In this document: positions 44,428-52,136 of the stretch, piece by piece
Layout of the letters: every line of letters begins with the position of its first letter
Numbering within the stretch: position 1 is the first letter of the stretch
Assembly (NCBI RefSeq): GCF_014193675.1
Contig: NZ_BLXZ01000002.1
Span: forward strand, 310,001 to 374,000
Direction of reading: 5' to 3'
Length of the DNA: 64,000 bases
Source of the DNA: Geomonas limicola
GTDB lineage: Bacteria > Desulfobacterota > Desulfuromonadia > Geobacterales > Geobacteraceae
Notes under the pieces: generated by a model
What the model was told of the DNA's origin: nothing
Databases searched by the model: none
Seen by the model: only the letters and a program-made list of their open reading frames with translations
Program-made: the position numbers and the translations under genes

Positions 44428-44724
44428 CTACTCGGCTTGGTGCCGTTGGTTGAGGGCGGAGTGGGGTGGCATGGTGTGGAGCGATGGTACTCTGCGGCGG
44501 CTAGCGCCTCCCGAAGATATTCCTTCACCCCAGTCTCGAAATCGCCGATAAACCCCGCCTATTGCAATGCGTCCACGGACCTGCTGTTCAATGGTCACTT
44601 GGCGGCCGTCGATCTCGGACAACCTCTCACATATCCGACGGCACTCAGCCTCGATATTCTCGTCACCCACTTTCGTCCCCTTCGGTAAGATGTATTCAAA
44701 GACTGCGATGGTAAAATACTTCAT
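44428..44724 (-). CDS. Small hypothetical protein
   Basis: This is a 98-residue frame. The first 65 residues (MKYFTIAVFEYILPKGTKVG...RQVTIEQQVRGRIAIGGVYR) look like a genuine beta-alpha-beta domain, but the tail is low-quality Arg/Ser-rich sequence. The RBS is poor: GAGG lies 17 bases upstream of the ATG. An overlapping plus-strand frame is less convincing. Confidence 0.4.
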   Translation of the reverse strand: MKYFTIAVFEYILPKGTKVGDENIEAECRRICERLSEIDGRQVTIEQQVRGRIAIGGVYRRFRDWGEGISSGGASRRRVPSLHTMPPHSALNQRHQAE

Positions 44725-44801
44725 GACGCAACTTTGAAGAACCTCAGCCCTACCCTTGGGGGGCTCACCTATCACTGGGGCCCGGCACAAAATGGAAATG
44801 G

Positions 44802-44837
44802 AAAAGCGGTACCGACTTAACAGTCAGCACCGCTTTT
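44802..44837. terminator. Terminator downstream of the HU gene
   Basis: The stem aaaagcggt / accgctttt, with an inner gact/agtc pair and A/T-rich ends, lies 19 bp past the HU stop on the minus strand. It is symmetric and could also serve the plus strand. Confidence 0.7.
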
Positions 44838-44855
44838 ATGTTTGACTAGCTGATG

Positions 44856-45127
44856 TTACGCCACGGCGTCTTTCAATGCCTTGCCAGCCTTGAATTTCGG
44901 GGCTTTGCTCGCTTTGAGTTGCATCGTCTCCCCAGTCTGGGGATTGCGACCTTGTCGCGCAGCGCGTTCAGTGACCTCAAAAGTGCCGAAGCCGGCAAAG
45001 GAGACCCTGTCGCCTGATTTCAGTGCTTCCGTAACCACTTCGAGAAAAGCATTAACCCCCTTTTCCGCATCGGTTTTCGTGCCCCCCGTCTGCTCTGCAA
45101 TTCGTGCAACAAATTAGTTTTCGTCAT
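44856..45127 (-). pseudogene. HU-family DNA-binding protein with a one-base frameshift
   Basis: From the ATG at 45127 (GGAGGAAGAGG upstream) the frame reads MTKTN. The HU sequence then continues in another frame: VARIAEQTGGTKTDAEKGV, then FLEVVTEALKSGDRVSFAGF and NPQTGETMQLKASKAPKF to KALKDAVA. The span is 272 bp, one base short of the 273 bp of a 90-residue HU gene, so a single base is missing near 45108. An alternative GTG at 45038 would give only the C-terminal 60 residues. Either this HU copy is inactivated or the base is a sequencing error. It is divergent from ssb. Confidence 0.85.
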
Positions 45128-45191
45128 CCTCTTCCTCCAGTTGATTGTTGATTGCCAGCGACAATTTAAAAGGCAAGTATGGTGCCAAGTT

Positions 45192-45243
45192 GACACTATC
45201 ATAGCAAAAAGGAAGACAAGATTTTTTATGCTATAGCAGTGTC
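45192..45243. repeat. Dyad repeat copy 3
   Basis: The arms gacactatcatagca and tgctatagcagtgtc (13 of 15 paired) are separated by 22 bp. The right arm is identical to that of copy 1 at 34189-34202, and the A/G-rich loop is also similar. It lies 65 bp upstream of the HU start. Confidence 0.8.
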
Positions 45244-45553
45244 TACCTCAGGACGAGTGCCTCGTTTGTCTAATAGCTTGTGCTATGGGTCAAAGTTCGA
45301 CGCCGATTCACAACTCTGTGGTGAGCGTAAAGGGAGGTGGCCTCCGAATTGCTTGAAGGAAGGCTCCTTGAATGATCGCTGGACGAAAGAGTAGGTGGCC
45401 TAAGAAATCGAGCAGGCAGAATACGTAGCACGACGAAATCGTTCACATTAACCCCATTTGTATTGCGTGGTGTGGTTCTTCATGTTATTTTCGCACGGCA
45501 TTTCTACCCTTTTAGGCTTTGAGGCATGGTGGGCCCGCCAACTTTTTGCAGCG
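45244..45553. other. Intergenic region between HU and the ssb iterons
   Basis: This is about 310 bp without a supported gene. Minus-strand frames here lack RBS and domain support. Confidence 0.4.
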
Positions 45554-45633
45554 GTGACAAACTCTTTTGGGTAGTGACAAACTCTTTTGTCAAGTGACAA
45601 ACTTAATTTGCTAGTGACAAACATATTTGACAA
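45554..45633. repeat. Four direct 20-bp iterons upstream of ssb
   Basis: The core gtgacaaac recurs at 45554, 45574, 45594 and 45614, exactly 20 bp apart (two helical turns). The first two units share gtgacaaactcttttg. A related ttgacaa follows at 45627. They end 24 bp before the ssb start codon. The spacing implies stacked protein binding on one face of the DNA. Candidates are an ssb regulator, a replication-type iteron array, or TnsB-like binding sites at a transposon end. Confidence 0.9.
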
Positions 45634-45657
45634 TTCATAAAAAGGAGAACAACCAAG

Positions 45658-46107
45658 ATGGCCAGTCTCAACAAGGTGATGCTGATCGGAAACCTGGGCA
45701 AAGACCCGGAGGTGCGCTACACCGCGGGAGGCACCGCCGTCGCCTCCTTCTCCCTCGCCACCTCCGAGAGAATGAAGAACAAAAACGGCGAGTGGGAAGA
45801 GAAGACCGAATGGCACAACATCACCCTCTGGTCGCGGCTTGCTGAAATAGCCGGCGAGTACCTCTCCAAGGGGAAAACCGTGTACATCGAGGGTCGCCTG
45901 CAGACCCGCAAGTGGCAGGACAAGGACGGCAAGGACCGCTACACCACCGAGATCGTCGGCGAGAAGATGCAGATGCTCTCCGGCCGCGGCGAGGGTGGTG
46001 CACCGGCGGGTGGCGGTCGTCCCCAGCGCCCCGCGTCCAACCAGTACGACCAGGGGTCGAGCTACGAAGAGCCGGTCTTCAACCCGGACGACGAGATCCC
46101 GTTCTAG
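45658..46107 (+). CDS. ssb: Single-stranded DNA-binding protein
   Basis: This is a 149-residue protein with AAAGGAG upstream. The OB fold occupies residues 1-105 ([20 protein letters not shown], then [39 protein letters not shown]). A Gly/Gln/Pro-rich linker and the acidic tip DDEIPF follow, the docking site for partner proteins. It is full-length and normal. It lies between the iterons and a terminator and is adjacent to the recombinase module, so whether it is a core or an island copy is unclear. Confidence 0.95.
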   Translation: MASLNKVMLIGNLGKDPEVRYTAGGTAVASFSLATSERMKNKNGEWEEKTEWHNITLWSRLAEIAGEYLSKGKTVYIEGRLQTRKWQDKDGKDRYTTEIVGEKMQMLSGRGEGGAPAGGGRPQRPASNQYDQGSSYEEPVFNPDDEIPF

Positions 46108-46154
46108 CTACCCCCTTTTGGTTTTCGTCTATAAAAAACTCAAAACGGCCCTTT

Positions 46155-46182
46155 AAGCCCCGGTTTCCGGGGCTTTTTTTGT
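46155..46182 (+). terminator. Rho-independent terminator of ssb
   Basis: The stem aagccccgg / ccggggctt with loop ttt is followed by a T-tract, 48 bp after the ssb stop. Confidence 0.92.
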
Positions 46183-46263
46183 TTTTTACGACAGTATATT
46201 TAAGACTTGATAAACCTTTCAATTTATGGTACCCAGAAAAACGTATATTTAGGGGGGCCTTTT

Positions 46264-47595
46264 GTGAAGATCACGCATATCATAATGGAAACCGGTGAAC
46301 GCCTGCCGATGCTGCTCCTTGACGATGGGGTGCCTGACTTTTGGGCGACTTTATTCGTTGGCAAGCGGCTCAGGAACCAAGCGCAAAACTCAATTGAGCG
46401 TGGCCTTAATGCTGTGAGGCACCTTCGAGGATGGGAGGAGTACCACGAACGTGATTTGTCTCAAGAGTTCAGAGACGGAAATTTTCTGTCGGAAATTGAC
46501 GTCCTGTCTATAACCGAACATTGCGCGTACGAGGCTGAGGACTTTCAAAAATGGGCAGCCAAAAAGAAACAAGAGAGTAATAGGCCGCGTACCGCGTCAG
46601 TGGCCGGCTTATTGGCACTGAAAATCGAAAAGCCACTCAAAACCGTCCAATTTGACACGCAGTACAATCGGATCTCGACCATTGCTAAGTACCTAAAGTT
46701 TTTGGCGGAAACCGCTTCTCGCGTTCGACCTGACAAACGCGAGTCGAAAAATGAGATCGAGCGTATGTACAAGGATCTCTTGAGCAAACGTCCCAAGCCT
46801 AACAGTAGTAGAAATAGCCGTGGGAGGTATGCCCACATCCCTGCTACCGCGTACCGCCGTTTCAAAGAATTAGCGAGCCCTGATCACGTAGACAATCCGT
46901 TTCGCAAAGGAAAATCCGCAGAAAGAGGAGAGGCCAGAACAGCAGGAGAAGTAAGGAAACGGAACCATTTGCTGGTCGAGATTGCCTACGAACTGGGCCT
47001 GCGTGGAGGTGAAATCTTGGGGCTATGGGTGGAAGATATCCAATTCGGCCCTAAGCCTACCCTCTCTGTCGTGCGTCGTCATAACCATCCCTTGGACCCG
47101 CGTAAGAAACAGGCTGTGGCCAAGACTCAGGAGCGGACCTTACGCCTATCGCGGGAATTAGCATCAGCGCTTAATCACTACATCCTTAACGAGCGTGCCA
47201 AGCATCCTTTTGCCAATCGACATCCAATTTTGTTTGTGGTGGCACAGGCGCCGTGGAACGGGCGCCCCTTATCCGTTAAGAGCTTCGGTGAAGTTTTCGA
47301 ATCGATAGCTCAGGTTGACCCCGATAACCTTGGAGATATTTCCCCTCATGGCCTTCGTCATGACCGTGCTTGCCGATTTGTGGATGACCTGCGTCTATTC
47401 AACCAAACTGCTAAGAAAAAGGATCGGATACCCGAAGAGGAGTTTGGGCAACTTCTTAAGGATTACTTCGGTTGGAAAGACCTGAAGTCTGCGGCTGTTT
47501 ATCTTAAACGGCGAACCAAGGAGCGGCTCGATGAAGGGTTCAGGCAGTTTCAACGTGGCGCATTTGATCAGGGCGATCAAGGGGATGAGGAATGA
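46264..47595 (+). CDS. Tyrosine recombinase 1 of a trio
   Basis: This is a 443-residue protein. The GTG at 46264 is chosen because AGGGGGG lies six bases upstream; a longer frame begins at 46207. The catalytic Arg lies in GLRGGEILGLW, the HxxR in SPHGLRHDRACRF and the Tyr in SAAVYLKRRTKE. The usual second His/Trp is not obvious (DYFGWKDLKSAAV). It overlaps the next recombinase gene by 4 bp. It is part of a three-recombinase plus helper module that probably moves the neighbouring DNA. Confidence 0.85.
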   Translation: MKITHIIMETGERLPMLLLDDGVPDFWATLFVGKRLRNQAQNSIERGLNAVRHLRGWEEYHERDLSQEFRDGNFLSEIDVLSITEHCAYEAEDFQKWAAKKKQESNRPRTASVAGLLALKIEKPLKTVQFDTQYNRISTIAKYLKFLAETASRVRPDKRESKNEIERMYKDLLSKRPKPNSSRNSRGRYAHIPATAYRRFKELASPDHVDNPFRKGKSAERGEARTAGEVRKRNHLLVEIAYELGLRGGEILGLWVEDIQFGPKPTLSVVRRHNHPLDPRKKQAVAKTQERTLRLSRELASALNHYILNERAKHPFANRHPILFVVAQAPWNGRPLSVKSFGEVFESIAQVDPDNLGDISPHGLRHDRACRFVDDLRLFNQTAKKKDRIPEEEFGQLLKDYFGWKDLKSAAVYLKRRTKERLDEGFRQFQRGAFDQGDQGDEE

Positions 47596-49190
47596 TTCAA
47601 ACAGGTGAAATTCTGAATAATTTGAAGGGTAAAGCAAGTCCCAAACGCGAGATCCGTACTTCTAAATTAGGTTATCAGTTCCTGTTAGAAGATCCTAAAT
47701 GGCAGTTGAACAACGGGACTGTAATCACTTGGTCGAACGTCCCTCAGATCCCAGGAAGCGAGAAACTCATTGCCGGTTATAGGAATACCCTCGCAAACTA
47801 CGGTGAGCAGGTTTCCCCCAATCACACAAAAAATATGTTCGAAATGATGAACCGATTGATGCCTTTCTGCAACGCGGGAGCAGTTACGGTAAAAGCACTC
47901 AACGAGTGGCGCGATTCATTAGGGCATGAACGGTTATGGTACCTTGGGAACCTTCGCGGTTTTTTACTCCAATGGGCGGACTGGGGCTTTATCGGCATTG
48001 ACCCCAAGGTTCCTGATTTTTTGGACTCACTGACTCTTCCCGGCAACGAAAAAGGGCGTGCCGTCAGAATCAGTTGCCCTCACACCGGCCCCTTTGTCCG
48101 GCAGGAATACCAGGCTCTCGGTCGGTGGCTTCAGTCTGCCTGGCGAAATGGAGAAATCTCCCTTCAGGACTGCTCACTTCTCCGCCTATTTATGGAAACC
48201 GGCCGTCGTCCAGCTGAGGTGGCGGCATTGCGAATTGGAGACTTGAGGGTAAAGAGCTTGGCATCTGGTGAATACGTCCCCTCAAAAGATAGTCATAGAC
48301 TGGTTGTTACTCGTGCTAAAAGACGCGGCTATCACGCCTGGCGTGACTTGAGTACCGCGGATGAACTCCCCATTTCTGATGACCTCTTTGACCTCCTGCA
48401 TAATTTAGGACAGGAGGTCATCCGAGCTGTTGAAGCCTGGTGGGGAGTGACGCTCCCGCCCGCCACGGCAAAAGAATTGCCGTTGTTTTGCGTAACAGTG
48501 AATCGGCTCAAAGAAATCGGCGGTCCAGAGGAGTTCCATGCTCTGGAGGCTCGAACACCCGATTGGTTCCACGAGCCAACCGGGAACCTGTATAGCCGAG
48601 TACACGCGATTGGCAAAGCCTGTAAAGCGGTCTCGGAGCGTACAAACGATTACATGCTCTTGTCCGCTTATCGCTTCCGTCGAACCCTTGGAACGGTCTT
48701 GGCCAAGCATGGTTATAACGCCTACGAGATCGCAGCCGCTCTGGGGCATGATGACACTCAGAACGTGCAGGTCTATACCGAAAATTCAGCGGAGGCCTTT
48801 GATCGCTATGAAGAGATTATGGAACCCGCATTCGAGCCACTCCTGAAGGCCTTCACCGGTGAAATCATTAGACCGAACCAGCCGGGTTCCGAACGCCAGC
48901 CGTTTGTGCATGTTTTGCCTGGTTACGATGCGAGGATCGAGTCAGGCAAGTGCGGGTCTCTCGCTCACTGCCATCGCAATTGGTACACCTGTTATACCTG
49001 CGTCAAGTTCAGGGCCTTCGTTGATGCTGACCATGGGCGTGCCTTGAAAGAGGTTGAGGCGGAGTATGAGCGTACAAAGGTTCAAGGATACGAGGACAGC
49101 ATGCTTACGGGCCTGGAAGCCACTATGGAGGCAATCAAAGAAGTGATCAGGCTGTGCAAGAAGATGCGTCAGGAAGGTGCCCATGCCTAA
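47592..49190 (+). CDS. Tyrosine recombinase 2 with C-terminal Cys-rich finger
   Basis: This is a 532-residue protein. Catalytic features: Arg in METGRRPAEVAALRIGDL, AYRFRRTLGTVLAKHG (Tyr or Phe in place of the box-II His), LGHDDTQNVQVY (His and the nucleophilic Tyr). The C-terminus has a Cys/His cluster (GKCGSLAHCHRN, CYTCVKF), as seen in Tn554 TnpB-like recombinases. It overlaps both neighbouring recombinase genes. Confidence 0.85.
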   Translation: MIQTGEILNNLKGKASPKREIRTSKLGYQFLLEDPKWQLNNGTVITWSNVPQIPGSEKLIAGYRNTLANYGEQVSPNHTKNMFEMMNRLMPFCNAGAVTVKALNEWRDSLGHERLWYLGNLRGFLLQWADWGFIGIDPKVPDFLDSLTLPGNEKGRAVRISCPHTGPFVRQEYQALGRWLQSAWRNGEISLQDCSLLRLFMETGRRPAEVAALRIGDLRVKSLASGEYVPSKDSHRLVVTRAKRRGYHAWRDLSTADELPISDDLFDLLHNLGQEVIRAVEAWWGVTLPPATAKELPLFCVTVNRLKEIGGPEEFHALEARTPDWFHEPTGNLYSRVHAIGKACKAVSERTNDYMLLSAYRFRRTLGTVLAKHGYNAYEIAAALGHDDTQNVQVYTENSAEAFDRYEEIMEPAFEPLLKAFTGEIIRPNQPGSERQPFVHVLPGYDARIESGKCGSLAHCHRNWYTCYTCVKFRAFVDADHGRALKEVEAEYERTKVQGYEDSMLTGLEATMEAIKEVIRLCKKMRQEGAHA

Positions 49191-51291
49191 CGTAATCAAC
49201 TTCACTGCCAAGGGGCACGAAAACCCGGACAAGAACCTTGCAGACTTTATCCACCACGCGATAACGGAACTCACCCTTTACGACTGGCACAAGGATAAGT
49301 GGACTACAACGAAAGGTGCGAAAGATGGCACTTTGGTCTTCGCAAAACTTGGTGCCACGGCCTACAAATGGGAACGATTCGACCAGCCGTTCATGGACTT
49401 CGCAAAGGCTTATATTCGTGAAGTTGAGACCTTAAACCAGGTTACGTCACGCGCACTTGACGTGATGGCTCTTCGGTATCTCTTTTACTCTCTTGAACAG
49501 GTAACTGGGACCTGCGATGTCACTCGTGTATCCGGTGAGGTGATCATCGAAGCGGCAAACCATATCGACATCCGCGAAGACAATAAAACCCGGCAATACC
49601 AAATCGGCGGTAAACTCGAAAAGATCTTTGACTTCCTGCGATCCACGGCCTTTATTTGTCCTGATCTCCCAGGCTTCGTCGCGAAGGAGCGCTGGAAAAA
49701 ACAGGCTGACAAGGCCCAACGCACCGATGAAGAGGGCAAAAAGCACCGTGAGGAACGCCTGCCTTCTGATCACGTAATGAAGCAGTTCATCTATGCCTTC
49801 CGCCTTGCTGAAACTCCCATGGACCGGTACTGGGCAAGTGTCGGCATGCTACTCCTGTTCGCACCTAACCGCGGAGGGGAGTTCCATTTCCTCTCAATTA
49901 ACTCCCTTGGCTGGGAGGAATATCAGGACGAAGACGGCGTAATAAAGAAGAAAATGTATCTTCGTTGGTTCAGCGAAAAGGGAGCTGACCACAACAAGAA
50001 ATGGGTGTTCAGTTGGTTTGAAGAAGCTGTTCAACAGGCATTTGACATTTTGGTAGAGATCTCGGCACCAGCCCGTGACGCTGCCAGGTTTGCGTTCAAC
50101 TACCCTGGCAAATACATGATCCACGAAGGTTGTGTCACCCCTGTTAATCACCCTCAGAATGTACCTCTTACAGATGTGGAATTAGCTAATGCAATCCACG
50201 CGACTTCACTCCTTAACCGTCGTGGATATACGATCAATGCGAGCGACCGAAAAACCTTCCCAGCCTATCTAAAGCCCTTTTTGGATTCAAACCCAAGCTA
50301 CTCTCAATTGGCTGAGGCAACTCTTCCCCAGTACAAGTCTCGGGACTGGCCGAAGTTCCGCCATCAATGCAGTTTCCCGGTATGGGAAAATCTCCTACTT
50401 ATGCGCGAAAATGAATTTCATGCTAATTTCCCGCCTAAACCGTTTAGTTGGAGGCTGCCTGATACTAACGAGATAAACCGACAGCTTGGCGGAAAGCAGT
50501 ACGATACCAGAACCTACGCCCCAACTTTGTTTGAGCGCCTCAATCTCACTGACGAACACGGCGGGAAAATCGAGATTGAATCCCACGACCTGCGCCGTTG
50601 GCATAACACCCGGGCTATGCAAGAAGGAGCGACAGAACTACAGATCGCTTGGCACTCCGGGCGTAAAGATATGTCCCAAAACAGGGCATATGATTTGCGC
50701 ACCCCAGAACAGATCGCGGAACGGTTATACGAAGTTACTGTCAGGCCCAAGCTCCAGATGGTAACCCGCGATGACATCCCGCTGCATGAACGGATCCAGA
50801 TGAACCTCCCTGTTCACCGCAGTGACTTAATCAAAGAGGAGGTCGGGCACCAGACAGTCCACATCGGTGCGATGGGCGGGTGCGTTAAACACGTAACCGA
50901 ACCGGATTGCCTAAAGGGTCGGCAGTGCCACGGTTGTAGTAAGCACATCATTGTCAAGGGAGTTCCTGGATGCCTCGACTACTTCATCGAGGAGGAGCGG
51001 CGTTTGCAGTTCCAGTGGGACGCGCTCCAGGACCACCGTGACGATCCGTACATGCAGCGTACAGTGATGAATGTCGGTATGGACCTTGGCTTTGTCCGCG
51101 GCAGACGTAGGATCCTCGAGAGCTCAAATGTGCCAGACGGAACTCCTATCCAAATTCCACGAGACTTTGATCCGAGTGAAATTCGCCTCGGACTCATGGA
51201 GCAGGGACTACAGCAGGCCTCCAAGCCTGAACCCGACGTAATGACCCTAGATATCGCTCTTTTGCTGCCAGGAGTGTTCAAAGATGCCTAA
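49183..51291 (+). CDS. Tyrosine recombinase 3 (large, zinc-finger tail)
   Basis: This is a 702-residue protein from the ATG at 49183 (AGGAAGG five bases upstream). Box I is MLLLFAPNRGGEFHFL, box II is ESHDLRRWHNTRAM and box III is IAWHSGRKDMSQNRAYDLRT with its Tyr. The tail holds C/H ligands (GGCVKHVTEPDCLKGRQCHGC). Its size and position next to a TnpC-like gene recall the integrase of Tn554-like and gamma-mobile-trio elements, but I cannot fix the subfamily. It overlaps the next gene by 8 bp. Confidence 0.8.
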   Translation: MPNVINFTAKGHENPDKNLADFIHHAITELTLYDWHKDKWTTTKGAKDGTLVFAKLGATAYKWERFDQPFMDFAKAYIREVETLNQVTSRALDVMALRYLFYSLEQVTGTCDVTRVSGEVIIEAANHIDIREDNKTRQYQIGGKLEKIFDFLRSTAFICPDLPGFVAKERWKKQADKAQRTDEEGKKHREERLPSDHVMKQFIYAFRLAETPMDRYWASVGMLLLFAPNRGGEFHFLSINSLGWEEYQDEDGVIKKKMYLRWFSEKGADHNKKWVFSWFEEAVQQAFDILVEISAPARDAARFAFNYPGKYMIHEGCVTPVNHPQNVPLTDVELANAIHATSLLNRRGYTINASDRKTFPAYLKPFLDSNPSYSQLAEATLPQYKSRDWPKFRHQCSFPVWENLLLMRENEFHANFPPKPFSWRLPDTNEINRQLGGKQYDTRTYAPTLFERLNLTDEHGGKIEIESHDLRRWHNTRAMQEGATELQIAWHSGRKDMSQNRAYDLRTPEQIAERLYEVTVRPKLQMVTRDDIPLHERIQMNLPVHRSDLIKEEVGHQTVHIGAMGGCVKHVTEPDCLKGRQCHGCSKHIIVKGVPGCLDYFIEEERRLQFQWDALQDHRDDPYMQRTVMNVGMDLGFVRGRRRILESSNVPDGTPIQIPRDFDPSEIRLGLMEQGLQQASKPEPDVMTLDIALLLPGVFKDA

Positions 51292-51733
51292 AAAAGTCAT
51301 AACTACAGACACGCTGCCGGTGCTCCTGCATGCCCTCGATACCTGGATTGGCAAACTCACGTGGGAACTGTATACCAAGCGGATGATCACGCGGCTTGAC
51401 GAGGAGTCTATTTCGGTTGTGACACTGAAAAGCCACCGACAGATAAGCGAAGCTTTTCGTCAGGCCAAAGAACGCCTGAAGGTTGAAAAGCACCAGGATA
51501 TCAAACAGCACGGTGCCACCGCAGAAGTCCTCAAAAAGGAGAATGCAGCGCTCACGGCCAAGCTGGAACGCCTCGAAAAAATAAATGAACGGCTACAGCT
51601 TACCTTCAATAACCTGGTCAACAACCTCTACATGATCGGTAACCTGGATATGGAAGCGGTTGAGAAGGCTATGAGAACGCCTTTGGTTGACAGGTCAAAC
51701 AAGGGGACGATCCATGGCAAAAAAAGGCAGTAA
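51284..51733 (+). CDS. TnpC/DUF6262-like coiled-coil accessory protein
   Basis: This is a 149-residue protein. The N-terminal HTH-like region (SISVVTLKSHRQISEAFRQAKERL) and the long coiled coil after residue 75 (VLKKENAALTAKLERLEK) match small accessory proteins encoded beside Tn554-type recombinases. It probably affects the efficiency or direction of integration. Both ends overlap neighbours, so it belongs to the module operon. Confidence 0.65.
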   Translation: MPKKVITTDTLPVLLHALDTWIGKLTWELYTKRMITRLDEESISVVTLKSHRQISEAFRQAKERLKVEKHQDIKQHGATAEVLKKENAALTAKLERLEKINERLQLTFNNLVNNLYMIGNLDMEAVEKAMRTPLVDRSNKGTIHGKKRQ

Positions 51734-52136
51734 TGGCATCCAAGAAGCTGAGGCTAATTATGAGTTAGTGAAAGGTTGGGTCAGCGAGCGCAATGCCCGC
51801 CGTGATTGGGACGAGTACGCTTACGCCGGCCGCATCAACAGAAGTGCTTTAGCTTCTGAGCTGGACATCGCAAAAAGCGTTATGACTCAGAATCCTAAGG
51901 TGAGAACACTCTTGGAAGGCCAGGACAAACTTTGGTTCGGATCAGATGCGTTGAGCCGTGACGCCGCTCAGGAGAGGGCCGAAAAGCGCTCTCAGGAGGT
52001 TTTTACCAATAACAACCAACTGATCAAGCGGATCGCCGAACTGGAGGTGGAGGTACGTGAGCTTCGCAAGGAAGTGGCGAAGCACCAGAGCCTTGAAGCT
52101 CTTGTCCTGGGTGGATTCCCGGGGCACCGTTTATGA
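51714..52136 (+). CDS. Second small coiled-coil accessory protein
   Basis: This is a 140-residue protein from the ATG at 51714, inside the end of the previous gene. The N-terminal part has an HTH-like core (INRSALASELDIAKSVMTQNP) and the C-terminal part a coiled coil (QLIKRIAELEVEVRELRKEV). It resembles the GmtX-like or TnpC-like helpers in outline only. Its stop overlaps the helicase start (ATGA). Confidence 0.6.
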   Translation: MAKKGSNGIQEAEANYELVKGWVSERNARRDWDEYAYAGRINRSALASELDIAKSVMTQNPKVRTLLEGQDKLWFGSDALSRDAAQERAEKRSQEVFTNNNQLIKRIAELEVEVRELRKEVAKHQSLEALVLGGFPGHRL

